The notes: generated from the letters alone by a model not told the origin. Positions 6,201 to 15,222 are shown, counted from the stretch's first letter. The stretch is 29,135 bases of DNA from RGIG8748 sp045606045 (GCA_045606045.1 JAZURE010000009.1:1-29135); one strand, 5' to 3'. Translations and numbers: made by a program.

Positions 6201-9032
6201 ATGGATAATTTTGCTCAAATTGCCGCAAACGGTATAGGCGGCAGACAAGAATTTTTATGTACTCCAGAGCCGATGAAATTCGATAAAAAGGTGTGTAACC
6301 TCGAAGACGGCGGAAGTAAATTTGAAACAATTAAAAAAATGTCAACTAAGCAAGAGTTGTATTGCGCACTAAAGGAAATTCGTGAATATTACAAGCCTTT
6401 TATGGAAGATTATGCACCGCCTGTTAAAGAATATAACAAAAGGCAGTACATTGATAAATTTATCTTAAATGGTGATAAGGAAATTTCAATCCCTGAATAC
6501 GAGGGACCTGTAGGCTATGCCAAAAAGGTTTATGAGTCTTCCTTTACAATTGATAAAATGCAAAATGATAAAGCATATTATATCTGTCTCATGGGTGCTG
6601 ATTATAAAGCGTTCGTATATATAAATGATGAATGTGTCGGAACTCATGAGGGATTTTTCGCGCCGTTTGAATTTGAAATTACTGAATTTATTACTGAAGG
6701 CAAAAATACGTTGAAAATAGTTTTATACAATGACTATATTTATATGGGTAATGCTTTTGCAACACAGGATAAGGTTGAGGGTGATAAATTATATGCTGCA
6801 ACAGGACTTGGTTGGGATGACTCAGCCGAGGGTTGGCATCACTGTCCGGCAGGAATGGGACTTTATAACAAGGTGTTTGTAGAAGAAAGGAACAAGGTGC
6901 ATATTTCTGATATTTTTGTACGTCCTTTAATTAATGATAAGCAGGCTGAAATCTGGGTTGAGATAAACAACGCAACCTACAATACTACAGATGTTTCCTT
7001 CAAACTTTCTGTGTTCGGACAAAATTTTAAAGAAAATGTTTTCGAAAACATGGAATATGTTCCCGAAACTGTTAAAACCGTGGGAATGGGGGATTCTTTA
7101 ACAGAAGCAAGCATTAAAGACCAACTTGGAAAAGGAATCCCGATGCCGCTTAAAAACGGTATAAATATTTACAAAATCAAGGTTGATATTAAAAATCCAA
7201 AGCTTTGGGAACTTGATACACCATATCTTTATCAGGCTCAGGTAAGTGTTTTAATTGATGAAGAGGTACAGGACACAAGAACGAGACAGTTCGGTATGCG
7301 TGATTTTAAGCAGGATACGGAAAATTCGCCCAAAGGCATGTACTACCTAAACAACAAAAAGATTAAACTGCGCGGTGCAAACACAATGGGCTTTGAACAG
7401 CAGGATGTTTTAAGGGGAGATATAGACCAATTAGTAGATGATATGCTCCTTGCTAAACTGTGTAATATGAACTTTTTAAGATTTACCCAAAGACCTGTTC
7501 AGGACGAAATTTATGATATCTGTGATAAGGTTGGGTTAATGGCACAAACAGACCTTCCGCTGTTTGGCTGTATGCGCCGGACTAAATTTGCTGAGGGTGT
7601 AAGACAGGCAGAGGAAATGGAAAAGATGGTAAGAGGACATGCTTGTAGTGTGGTAGTTACATATATTAACGAGCCATTCCCAAATGCAAACAATGAGCCT
7701 CACAGGCATTTAATACGTGAAGAACTCGAAGAGTTCTTTAACTGCTGTGATACCATAATTAAGCTTAATAATCCCGATAGAGTAATAAAGCATGTGGACG
7801 GAGATTATGACCCGCCAACAACCTCAATGCCCGATAATCATTGCTATCCCATGTGGTACAATAATCACGGCATTGATATCGGCAGACTTCACAAGGGTTA
7901 CTGGCTTCCTGTTAAGCCGCAATGGTGTTACGGTTGCGGAGAATATGGTGCAGAAGGACTTGATTTTGCAGAGGTTATGAGAGAATCGTATACTGACAAG
8001 TGGCTGAAAGAACCCTTTGACCCTAAAAATATTGTAAGAGCGCAAACGGGCGATTTTCATTATTTTTTCTATGATACACAGGAAAATATGGAGGACTGGG
8101 TAACCGAAAGCCATAAATTCCAAGCCTTTGCGACAAAAATGATGACAGAAGCATTCAGAAGAAATCCAAATATGGTTTCGAATGCAATACATCTTTTTAT
8201 TGATGCATGGCCGTCGGGGTGGATGAAAACAATTATGGATTGCAAGCGTAATCCAAAGCCGGCATATTTTTCATACAGAGATGCACTTGAGCCTGTACTT
8301 TTATCACTTCGCACAGACAGATTCACTTATTTTGCAGGTGAAACAATAGAAATAGAAACATACATCTGTAATGATACTCAAAAAGAAAGCAAAAGTCTTA
8401 AATTAAAATTTGAGCTTTGTGACGGAGATTGTGTTGTTAAAAGCGGTGAAACAGATACATTTATGAATTGCTGTGATGTAAACTATGCTGCAAATGCTGA
8501 ATTTGTTATAGACAGGGTTGAGGGCAGGAAGGAATATACTTTAAAAGCAATCCTGATTGACGAAAACGGAAAAGAGCTTGCACATAATACTTTAAATATA
8601 GAAGTGTTTGAACCTGTTGAAATTAAGAAAAATGATAATGTTGAAATTATTTCTATGCTTGATGAGGGTGAATATGAAATAGCAGGAGAAAAGGTTAAGG
8701 TTAGGGAATGCGGGATGCTTCCGCTACACTTTGCATCAAGGAAAACCGGTCACAGAGCTGTCGAAGAATTTACGCCGTATGATTTCAGATACTGGTATAA
8801 TAAAGAACAAGATATGATTACACCGATTCTTTATAATACCTTTGAAGCGGATGGATTTACCCCAATACTCACAAGCGGTAATATGGACGATAACGGTAAG
8901 TGGCACAAGGTATTGGCAGCAGCTGAAAAAGAATATAATGGCAAACGCTATATAATCTGTCAGTTAGATTTAAGATGCGAAAATCCGGTAGCAAAGAAAT
9001 TTTTAGCAAACCTTTATAAATTAGGCGAATAG
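6201..9032 (+). CDS. Family 2 glycoside hydrolase (beta-galactosidase/beta-glucuronidase superfamily)
   Basis: A 943-residue retaining glycosidase with the GH2 order: an N-terminal jelly-roll sugar-binding domain (about residues 90-230, after an unusual leader of about 80 residues), an Ig-like domain, a TIM barrel beginning near the segment GMYYLNNKKIKLRGANTMGF, and C-terminal beta domains. The catalytic acid/base is Glu491 in the YINEPFP motif. The nucleophile is most likely Glu581 in GEYGAEG. There is no signal peptide, so it acts in the cytoplasm on imported oligosaccharides. No transporter is adjacent. Substrate cannot be assigned: galactosides, glucuronides and mannosides are all possible in GH2. 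The AraC gene next door is the likely regulator. Its ribosome site is AAGGAGGC. Confidence 0.88.
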   Translation: MDNFAQIAANGIGGRQEFLCTPEPMKFDKKVCNLEDGGSKFETIKKMSTKQELYCALKEIREYYKPFMEDYAPPVKEYNKRQYIDKFILNGDKEISIPEYEGPVGYAKKVYESSFTIDKMQNDKAYYICLMGADYKAFVYINDECVGTHEGFFAPFEFEITEFITEGKNTLKIVLYNDYIYMGNAFATQDKVEGDKLYAATGLGWDDSAEGWHHCPAGMGLYNKVFVEERNKVHISDIFVRPLINDKQAEIWVEINNATYNTTDVSFKLSVFGQNFKENVFENMEYVPETVKTVGMGDSLTEASIKDQLGKGIPMPLKNGINIYKIKVDIKNPKLWELDTPYLYQAQVSVLIDEEVQDTRTRQFGMRDFKQDTENSPKGMYYLNNKKIKLRGANTMGFEQQDVLRGDIDQLVDDMLLAKLCNMNFLRFTQRPVQDEIYDICDKVGLMAQTDLPLFGCMRRTKFAEGVRQAEEMEKMVRGHACSVVVTYINEPFPNANNEPHRHLIREELEEFFNCCDTIIKLNNPDRVIKHVDGDYDPPTTSMPDNHCYPMWYNNHGIDIGRLHKGYWLPVKPQWCYGCGEYGAEGLDFAEVMRESYTDKWLKEPFDPKNIVRAQTGDFHYFFYDTQENMEDWVTESHKFQAFATKMMTEAFRRNPNMVSNAIHLFIDAWPSGWMKTIMDCKRNPKPAYFSYRDALEPVLLSLRTDRFTYFAGETIEIETYICNDTQKESKSLKLKFELCDGDCVVKSGETDTFMNCCDVNYAANAEFVIDRVEGRKEYTLKAILIDENGKELAHNTLNIEVFEPVEIKKNDNVEIISMLDEGEYEIAGEKVKVRECGMLPLHFASRKTGHRAVEEFTPYDFRYWYNKEQDMITPILYNTFEADGFTPILTSGNMDDNGKWHKVLAAAEKEYNGKRYIICQLDLRCENPVAKKFLANLYKLGE

Positions 9033-9033
9033 C

Positions 9034-9068
9034 AAAAAACCGCACACAGTGAGCTGTGTGCGGTTTTT
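9034..9068. terminator. Bidirectional terminator after the GH2 gene
   Basis: A 14-bp perfect stem (9035-9048 with 9055-9068) around a 6-base loop includes A and T tracts at its base. It serves both the GH2 gene and the convergent HMA-protein operon. Confidence 0.9.
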
Positions 9069-9069
9069 A

Positions 9070-9408
9070 CTATTCAACCATTCCTTCAAAACTAAAACCA
9101 AGTTCTGTAATTATCTGTTCTATTTCCTTTTCATCACAAAGTTCGTCCGAGACTATTGTGGCAGTTTTTTCTTCGAGGTTTACTTCTACGCTTCCGAATT
9201 TACTAAGTGCCTGTGTAACCTTAGCACTGCACTTGGGGCACATCATACCTTCGATTTTTACAATCTGTATGATTTTGATGTTTTCAGCCTTAGGTGTTGT
9301 TTCTTTTTGCTCTTCTTTCTGCGCCTGCTTTTTCGACTTATCCCAGAAATATGCTGTTACAACTATAAGGACAATAAGTACAATGATTTCAATAGTTCTT
9401 CCTGTCAT
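9070..9408 (-). CDS. Membrane-anchored heavy-metal-associated (HMA) domain protein
   Basis: The 112-residue product has one N-terminal transmembrane helix (about residues 5-21), a charged Lys/Glu/Gln-rich linker, and an HMA ferredoxin-like domain with GMMCPKC, metal-binding cysteines at 57 and 60. It probably binds copper or a similar soft metal on one face of the membrane; which face is not clear from the sequence. It is the last gene of a leftward operon, 14 bases after the ABC transporter gene, with an AAGGAGG site. It may deliver metal or buffer it near the membrane. No P-type ATPase lies in the window. Confidence 0.8.
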   Translation of the reverse strand: MTGRTIEIIVLIVLIVVTAYFWDKSKKQAQKEEQKETTPKAENIKIIQIVKIEGMMCPKCSAKVTQALSKFGSVEVNLEEKTATIVSDELCDEKEIEQIITELGFSFEGMVE

Positions 9409-9422
9409 GGTTTTTCCTCCTT

Positions 9423-11165
9423 TTATCTTGTATACAATTTGTATAAATCGGCATATTTTCTGCCGAGATTTATAAGTTCTTCGTGTGTGCCCGTTTCCTC
9501 TACGCCGTTTTCCGTAAGTACGATTATGCGGTCAGCATTTTTTATGGTAGTAAGTCGGTGAGCGATGGTTAGCGTTGTGCGGTTTTTTGCGAGCTCTTCA
9601 AGGGACTTTTGTACTATGAGTTCACTTTCATTATCAAGCGCACTTGTGGCCTCGTCAAGTATAAGGATGGGAGGGTTTTTCACAAACACTCTTGCTATGG
9701 AAAGTCTCTGTTTCTGACCGCCCGAAAGCTTTATTCCTCTCTCGCCGATATATGTGTCATAACCATTTGGGAGAGCTGATATAAACTCGTGTGCTCCCGC
9801 TTTTTTTGCGGCTTGTACAATTTCTTCATCCGTTGCATTTTCATCTGCATATGCAATGTTTTCCCTTACAGTTCCCGAGAAAAGATACACATCTTGTTGT
9901 ACAATACCTATGTTGTCGCGAAGCGATTTTAAGGTGACATCCTTTATATTGGTGCCGTCTATGAATATGTTGCCGTCATTTAGCTCGTAAAAGCGGGGTA
10001 TAAGATTGCAAAGCGTAGTTTTACCGCTTCCCGAGGGCCCCACGATTGCAATGCTTTCGCCTTTTTTAATGTCTATATTTATATGCGTAAGGACATCACC
10101 CTTGTTGTCATCATATTTGAATGTTACATTATCAAAGTGTATATTCCCGCAGACATTGCAAAGCTCTTTTGCATCTTCCTTATCCTTGATATCAATTTCC
10201 GTGTTCATTATGTGATTGAATCTCTCTATACCCGTTATACCTTTTTGGAACTGTTCGGTAAACTCCACGATTTTTCTTATAGATGTGATGAGAGTCTGTA
10301 TATAGAGGAGATATGCAATAAGGTCCGCAGGAGAAATTTGTTTTTTTATCATAAAAAGTGAGCCTGCCACAATGACCATCACATACATAAGACCGTCAAA
10401 AAATCTTGTGCACGACTGGAAACGCGCCATGTATTTATAGGCTTCCTTTTTCTTCTCGAAAAAGGTCATGTTGCCTTTTTCAAATTTCTTTTCCTCGTAC
10501 TCTTCATTTGCAAAGCTTTTTACCACCCGTATGCCAAGAAGTGTATCTTCAAGTGAGGCATTAAGCTCGCCCACCTGCTCTCGCTGTCTGGCAAATGCGT
10601 CTTTCATTTTGCCTCTAAAAAGCTTAACAGCTATCAGCATTATGGGAAGAATTACAAAGAGTATAAGTGTTAGATACAGATTTATACTGCTAAGTATTAT
10701 AAACGAGCCTGTTATCTTTATGGCTGCTATAAAAACTTCCTCGGGGAAGTGATGGGCAAATTCCGTAATATCGAAAAGGTCAGAGGTCACTCTGGACATT
10801 ATCTGTCCGATTTTTGTGTTGTCAAAGTAATTAAATGACAGCTTGCTAAGATGAGAGAACAGGTCTCTGCGCATATCGGTTTCTATTTTTGTACCTGTAA
10901 TGTGACCGATGTACGACATAAAGTAATTTGCAAAGGTGTCTGCAAGCTTTAAAAAAAGATAAAGTCCGCCAAGCTTAAGAACGATTTCAAGTGTAAGAAG
11001 TGCGGGTGTGTTTATGGCGGTATCTGTTATGTGGCGCACAATAAGCGGCAAGATAAGCTCGCATACTGTAGAAAACATTGCGCACAGAAGGTCTACAATT
11101 ATAAGAAGAATATACGGCTTGTAGTAGGGGACAAAGGTTTTGAATGCAGATAATTTTTTATTCAT
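9423..11165 (-). CDS. ABC exporter half-transporter (fused permease and ATPase)
   Basis: The 580-residue protein has an N-terminal six-helix type-1 exporter membrane domain (about residues 1-320) and a C-terminal nucleotide-binding domain. Visible motifs are Walker A GPSGSGKT at 376-383, the Q-loop IVQQDVYLFSG, the signature LSGGQ, Walker B ILILDEATSALD, and the H-loop in IAHRLTT. Such half-transporters dimerise and export lipids, drugs or peptides; the substrate here is not determinable. The start overlaps the PAP2 stop by 8 bases, so the genes are coupled. Pairing with a lipid phosphatase hints at envelope lipids or polyprenyl compounds, but this is only contextual. Confidence 0.9.
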   Translation of the reverse strand: MNKKLSAFKTFVPYYKPYILLIIVDLLCAMFSTVCELILPLIVRHITDTAINTPALLTLEIVLKLGGLYLFLKLADTFANYFMSYIGHITGTKIETDMRRDLFSHLSKLSFNYFDNTKIGQIMSRVTSDLFDITEFAHHFPEEVFIAAIKITGSFIILSSINLYLTLILFVILPIMLIAVKLFRGKMKDAFARQREQVGELNASLEDTLLGIRVVKSFANEEYEEKKFEKGNMTFFEKKKEAYKYMARFQSCTRFFDGLMYVMVIVAGSLFMIKKQISPADLIAYLLYIQTLITSIRKIVEFTEQFQKGITGIERFNHIMNTEIDIKDKEDAKELCNVCGNIHFDNVTFKYDDNKGDVLTHINIDIKKGESIAIVGPSGSGKTTLCNLIPRFYELNDGNIFIDGTNIKDVTLKSLRDNIGIVQQDVYLFSGTVRENIAYADENATDEEIVQAAKKAGAHEFISALPNGYDTYIGERGIKLSGGQKQRLSIARVFVKNPPILILDEATSALDNESELIVQKSLEELAKNRTTLTIAHRLTTIKNADRIIVLTENGVEETGTHEELINLGRKYADLYKLYTR

Positions 11166-11694
11166 TTTTGCTTCCCCCTTTTTGCAGATTATTGTAGATT
11201 TTAAGAGCTATAAAAGCATAGCATATTCCAAATAGCGCACCAAATATAACATCGGTAGGGTAGTGAACACAAAGGTATATCCTCGATAGCCCCATAAGAA
11301 CTGCAGATGTATTGAGCCACACTCTGCATTTTTTAAAGCACATACCCACGCTTTGCGCAAAGGCAAATGCCGCCATGGTGTGTCCGGAGGGGAACGAGCC
11401 GTCTTTTAAGTGGGGTATTATTATATTTAGAGTATTGTCAAATTCGTACGGGCGCATTCTGTCAAAGAGGGGTTTTAGGATTATATTACCTATTACAAGA
11501 CACAAAACAAGAGATATGGCAGATATTATGCCTGCCTTGCGTGTTTTCGGAATCATGCACAGAATAAGAGTTATCACAATCCATATTGCGCCTTTGTCAC
11601 CGAGGCGGGAAATGAATTTAAAAATAATATCAAGAAAGTCGCACGAAATTAATTCATGTATGTATTTAAGTATTTGTATTTCAAAGAGATTCAT
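11158..11694 (-). CDS. PAP2-family phosphatase (possible undecaprenyl-pyrophosphate phosphatase)
   Basis: A membrane phosphatase of 178 residues with all three PAP2 motifs: KPLFDRMRP, PSGHT and SRIYLCVHYPTD. Several transmembrane helices are evident. BcrC-like relatives recycle undecaprenyl pyrophosphate for cell-wall synthesis; phosphatidylglycerophosphate phosphatase activity is an alternative. I chose ATG 11694. A GTG at 11703 would fall at the predicted transcription start and has no ribosome site, whereas GGTGA lies 6 bases before the ATG. It is the first gene of the operon with the ABC exporter and the HMA protein. Confidence 0.85.
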   Translation of the reverse strand: MNLFEIQILKYIHELISCDFLDIIFKFISRLGDKGAIWIVITLILCMIPKTRKAGIISAISLVLCLVIGNIILKPLFDRMRPYEFDNTLNIIIPHLKDGSFPSGHTMAAFAFAQSVGMCFKKCRVWLNTSAVLMGLSRIYLCVHYPTDVIFGALFGICYAFIALKIYNNLQKGGSKNE

Positions 11695-11710
11695 AACTGT
11701 CACCGAAATA

Positions 11711-11740
11711 ATTATATATTATTACTCATGTTTTCGTCAA
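11711..11740 (-). promoter_or_regulatory. Promoter of the PAP2-ABC-HMA operon
   Basis: On the minus strand, TTGACG (11740-11735), an 18-bp spacer and TATAAT (11716-11711) lie directly after the T-run of the preceding terminator. Predicted initiation near 11704 leaves a very short leader of about 10 bases before ATG 11694. Confidence 0.75.
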
Positions 11741-11741
11741 G

Positions 11742-11771
11742 AAAAAAACTGCCCCGCACTACGCAGGGCAG
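11742..11771 (-). terminator. Terminator of the F420 ligase-like gene
   Basis: A 9-bp GC-rich stem (11749-11757 with 11763-11771, one G-T pair, 5-base loop) is followed on the minus strand by seven T residues (11748-11742). Confidence 0.9.
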
Positions 11772-11783
11772 CAAGAAAGGTTT

Positions 11784-12983
11784 TTAATTTGTGTAGTTAT
11801 CAAAATAACCCTGAATATATACAACAGGAGTACCTTTGTCACCCGAGCCGCTTGTAAGGTCGCACAAAGAGCCTATGAGGTCTGTAAGCTGTCTGGGTGT
11901 TGTGCCCTGCGAAGCCATGTTGCCTACAAGGTCATTGTCCTTGGAACGAATGCTTTGGGATATTGCCTCTTTGAGAGCTTCGCCCGAGAGGTCCTTAAAG
12001 TCGTTATCTGCAAGATATTTGAGCTTTAATTCGTTTGGTGTACCCACAAGACCATCGGTAAATGCAGGAGAAACAACGGGGTCTGCAAGCTCCCATATCT
12101 TACCCTGCGGGTCTTTAAATGCTCCGTCGCCGTATACCATAACCTCTACATGCTTTCCTGTAGCATCAAGGATTTCTTTCTGTATATCAAGCACAAGGTC
12201 TTTGCACTCTCTGGGGAAGAGCTTAATGGTTTCTTCGGTTGATTTGTTAGAGCCGAGAAGACCATATTTCTCGTTGCATCCGCTTCCGTCTACGGGTGAT
12301 GTCATTATATCGTCAAGACCGCAAACCACCTTTGCACCGTTTGCCATAAGGATTCTCTTGGTACGGGCTCTTGTGTGTATATCGCAGTTTAAGATGCAGT
12401 CTGTGTAGGAGAGGATAGTCTTGGGCTGATTTGCAAATATGATTTCTGCCTCGGCACCCTCCTCTGTGATGATGTTTCCATAGTATTCCACATAGTCCAC
12501 GCCTGTGAACTCATGCTTATTTTCACCGAAAAGCTCACGGTATTTCTTAAGGTCTAACACATCAGAATAAGGGTTTACGCCCGCAGCATCTATTTTGTCG
12601 AGGCTAACAAGCTCATTGCCCACTTCGTCAGAGGGGTAGCTTAACATAAGCACAACCTTTTTGCAGCCTCTTGCAATACCTCGCAGGCATATAGCAAATC
12701 TGTTTCTCGAAAGAATGGGGAATATAACTCCCACAGTTTCTCCGCCAAGCTTTGCCTTAACATCTGCGGCAATATTGTCTACAGATGCGTAGTTGCCCTG
12801 AGCACGCGCAACTATGGATTCGGTAATAGATATTATATCGCGGTCGCGTATTTCAAATCCGTCGCTGGATTTGGATGCTTCGAGCACACTTTCGGCTACG
12901 ATTTTTACAAGGTTGTCGCCCTCGCGTATTATGGGGCAGCGTATGCCGCGTGATACGGTTCCGACTCTTCTTTCATTGGTCAT
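11784..12983 (-). CDS. Coenzyme F420-0:L-glutamate ligase-like (CofE-family) protein
   Basis: The 399-residue protein carries the F420_ligase fold in its N-terminal part (the VGTVSRGIRCPIIREGD start, SITESIVARAQGNY, and NRFAICLRGIARG segments). CofE itself adds glutamate to F420-0 using GTP. Stand-alone relatives of about 400 residues are known in Firmicutes that do not make F420, and their reaction is not established. No other F420 genes (cofC, cofD, fbiC) lie in the window. The C-terminal half, including VYGDGAFKDPQGKIWELADP, is likely part of the same catalytic unit. The gene is monocistronic, with its own promoter and terminator. The ribosome site is weak (GTGAGTGG). I am confident of the family and not of the substrate. 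Confidence 0.8.
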   Translation of the reverse strand: MTNERRVGTVSRGIRCPIIREGDNLVKIVAESVLEASKSSDGFEIRDRDIISITESIVARAQGNYASVDNIAADVKAKLGGETVGVIFPILSRNRFAICLRGIARGCKKVVLMLSYPSDEVGNELVSLDKIDAAGVNPYSDVLDLKKYRELFGENKHEFTGVDYVEYYGNIITEEGAEAEIIFANQPKTILSYTDCILNCDIHTRARTKRILMANGAKVVCGLDDIMTSPVDGSGCNEKYGLLGSNKSTEETIKLFPRECKDLVLDIQKEILDATGKHVEVMVYGDGAFKDPQGKIWELADPVVSPAFTDGLVGTPNELKLKYLADNDFKDLSGEALKEAISQSIRSKDNDLVGNMASQGTTPRQLTDLIGSLCDLTSGSGDKGTPVVYIQGYFDNYTN

Positions 12984-13045
12984 AATATTCCACTCACTAA
13001 CTTATACAGATTTTCCCTTGATATGGGAATTTTTTACCACAAAAC

Positions 13046-13074
13046 ATTTTAACACTTTTTTCTTAGTATTTCAA
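13046..13074 (-). promoter_or_regulatory. Promoter of the F420 ligase-like gene
   Basis: On the minus strand, TTGAAA (13074-13069), a 17-bp spacer and TAAAAT (13051-13046). The leader of about 60 bases contains a TTCCC-N7-GGGAA inverted repeat at 13013-13029 that could form a small hairpin or bind a regulator. The remainder of the 12984-13194 spacer is AT-rich; the YitT promoter there is not clear. Confidence 0.65.
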
Positions 13075-13194
13075 TAGAAAAATAAATATATTTTTACAAA
13101 ATATAGAAATTTTATAAAATTTTGTAAAAGAAACAAGAGAAATCAGTATATTTTATTTGCAAATAATCAAAATATTTCTTGGAGGATTTTATAT

Positions 13195-14037
13195 ATGAAT
13201 ATTTTCAAAACCAGAGTATTTGATTATGCTTTAATAGCCCTCGGGGCATTTTTTATAGCATTGGCGGTAAATGTCTTTCTGGTGCCGTGCAAGATTACAT
13301 CGGGCGGAGTAGGCGGTATCGGAACGGTGCTGTTGTATTTTTTCAAAATTCCAATATCTGTTACAAACATAGTTATAAATGCCGTGTTGTTTTTAATAGG
13401 CTACAGACAGCTTGGGAAAAAGGCGCTTTTAAAGACAGCATTTGGCATACTTTCTCTTACGCTTTTTTTTGAATTGTGTACACACATTCCCGCATATACC
13501 GAGGATACGCTTGTATCATCCCTCGCAGGCGGAACGGTAATGGGTTTTGGTCTGGGTATCGTAGTAAGGGTAGACGGTTCAACGGGCGGCAGTGATTTTG
13601 CGGGAATTATGATACACAAAAGAGCTCCGTATTTATCGATAGCAGATATAATCCTTTTCATAGATTTGGTTGTTATAGCTCTGTCAGGTATTGCCTTTGG
13701 CAGTATCACCGTAACACTATATTCGGTGCTCGCCTTGTTTGTGGCAACAAAGGTATGTGATTTGGTTATTTCTCTTGGAAATGCCGCAAAAGAAATTCAG
13801 ATTGTTTCGGACAGGAGTGAGGAAATAGCAGATGATATCCTCACAAAATTTCAAAGAGGTGTTACGGGTATAAGGTGTATAGGCATGTATTCCAAAAAGA
13901 GTACACTCATGCTGTATTGTGTAGTCAGTCCCCGAGAGCTTCCTAAACTTGCCGCGTTTGTAAAGAATTCCGACCCTGAGGCATTTATAGTAACAAACGA
14001 TGTAAGGCAGGTTATGGGAAAGGGTTTTAAAAATTAG
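13195..14037 (+). CDS. YitT-family membrane protein (DUF161 with C-terminal DUF2179)
   Basis: The 280-residue protein has about five N-terminal transmembrane helices with the family features ALIALGAFFIALAVNVFLVP, GGVGGIGTVL and a GGSDFAGIMI loop. A soluble C-terminal domain of about 80 residues follows (RGVTGIRCIGMYSKKSTLML and PEAFIVTNDVRQVMGKGF). The family is widespread in Firmicutes as several paralogues per genome, and its transport function is not settled. The start has GGAGG upstream at 13182-13186. It stands alone, convergent with the SEDS gene. Confidence 0.9.
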   Translation: MNIFKTRVFDYALIALGAFFIALAVNVFLVPCKITSGGVGGIGTVLLYFFKIPISVTNIVINAVLFLIGYRQLGKKALLKTAFGILSLTLFFELCTHIPAYTEDTLVSSLAGGTVMGFGLGIVVRVDGSTGGSDFAGIMIHKRAPYLSIADIILFIDLVVIALSGIAFGSITVTLYSVLALFVATKVCDLVISLGNAAKEIQIVSDRSEEIADDILTKFQRGVTGIRCIGMYSKKSTLMLYCVVSPRELPKLAAFVKNSDPEAFIVTNDVRQVMGKGFKN

Positions 14038-14063
14038 CGGGCTTCCATCAAAGGAAACCCGCT
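14036..14063 (-). terminator. Terminator of the RodA/FtsW-like gene
   Basis: Arms 14036-14046 and 14053-14063 pair over 11 bp with one G-T pair; on the minus strand a run of AATTTTT follows. The hairpin overlaps the YitT stop codon and can also form in that transcript, though without a T-run. Confidence 0.75.
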
Positions 14064-14069
14064 TAAAAA

Positions 14070-15188
14070 TCATGTGAATGTTATCGACTTTTTCCTCATG
14101 TGTACACTAAGCACAAGTCCTATGGCGGCTAAGTTGGTTATAAGTGACGAACCACCATAACTAAAGAAGGGAAGAGGAATTCCTGTAACAGGCATAAGAC
14201 CTATACACATGCCGATATTTTCAAATGTATGTGCCAGAAACATACACGCCACGCCTATACATATGTATCGGCTTATATCGGATTTTGTGCGTTTGGAGTC
14301 TGCAAGGCATCTGTAAACCAATGCAAACAGAAGAAGTGTCACTGCTATACAACCAATCAGACCAAGCTCTTCGCCAATAACAGAAAATATAAAGTCTGTA
14401 TGCTTTGCAGGAAGGTATCCAAGCTGCGTTTGTGTACCTTCGTATAAACCTTTTCCGAACAGTTGTCCCGAACCTATGGCAATTTTGGACTGAATTACAT
14501 GGTATCCTGAGCCGAGAGGGTCGCTTTCGGGATTTATAAACATTCTAATTCTGTTCTTCTGATATTCTTTTAGCAGGAAAAACCATACCATAGGCATTAT
14601 ACCGATTATAGTTCCTGCTGCAGTAAGGATATATTTGTAGGATATACCTGCGGCGAATACAATGCCAATAAATATGAATATAAATACCATAGAAGTACCA
14701 AAGTCGGGCTGAAGCAGAATAAGGAAGAGAAGTATTCCTAAATGCAAAAGGAGTTTTAAAATATTCTTTGGCTCGTTGATATCATTGCCAAAATCCGATA
14801 CCCTTTTGGAAAGAGTAATTATAAAACCGATTTTTACAAATTCGGATGGCTGGATTCCTACAGGACCGAATCTTATCCAGCTCTGACTTCCCGTATCCTC
14901 AAGACCTGTACCGATTATAAGTACAAGCACAAGCATAAACACACAACCCATGTATATAAGCTTCCAGGCCGATGCTACCTTTTCGTAGTTTACAGCAGTA
15001 AGAACCGTCATAAAAACTAAGCCCATCACGGCAGCTACTGATTGTATCAGGACGTATCTCGAAGCGCTTTCAAAACTGTGTACAGCGCTCGAAATCATAA
15101 CAATTCCGAAAACCGTGCACAAAATGGTAAGCAGTATAAGAGTATAGTCAAGCTCTTTAAAGAGAAAAATTTTTCCTTTTCTTCGCAT
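14070..15188 (-). CDS. rodA: SEDS-family peptidoglycan glycosyltransferase, RodA type
   Basis: The protein has 372 residues with about ten transmembrane helices, full length for RodA/FtsW/SpoVE. The loop FGKGLYEGTQTQLGYLPAKH followed by TDFIFSVIGEELG, and the C-terminal GIPLPFFSYGGSSL, are SEDS signatures. SEDS proteins polymerise lipid II into glycan strands with a partner class B penicillin-binding protein. RodA assignment over FtsW rests on the KGLYEGTQTQLGYLPAKHTDF loop; SpoVE-type function is less likely but possible. I chose ATG 15188 (MRRKGK) because GAGG lies 7 bases upstream; the upstream TTG at 15200 overlaps that ribosome site. Monocistronic. It may serve wall elongation in this spore former. 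Confidence 0.88.
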   Translation of the reverse strand: MRRKGKIFLFKELDYTLILLTILCTVFGIVMISSAVHSFESASRYVLIQSVAAVMGLVFMTVLTAVNYEKVASAWKLIYMGCVFMLVLVLIIGTGLEDTGSQSWIRFGPVGIQPSEFVKIGFIITLSKRVSDFGNDINEPKNILKLLLHLGILLFLILLQPDFGTSMVFIFIFIGIVFAAGISYKYILTAAGTIIGIMPMVWFFLLKEYQKNRIRMFINPESDPLGSGYHVIQSKIAIGSGQLFGKGLYEGTQTQLGYLPAKHTDFIFSVIGEELGLIGCIAVTLLLFALVYRCLADSKRTKSDISRYICIGVACMFLAHTFENIGMCIGLMPVTGIPLPFFSYGGSSLITNLAAIGLVLSVHMRKKSITFT

Positions 15189-15222
15189 AATGTACCTCAA
15201 AATATAGTTTTAAACACATATT

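Noticed and set aside
9049..9561. Plus-strand ORFs of 170 and 139 codons over the HMA gene
   Set aside because: They lie antisense to a gene with clear HMA motif, ribosome site and operon position, have no ribosome site and are rich in Phe, Cys and Ser as expected of antisense frames.
13093..13152. YitT promoter candidates
   Set aside because: TTTACA/TATAAA and TTGTAA/TATATT pairs have 14- or 19-bp spacers; neither is convincing.
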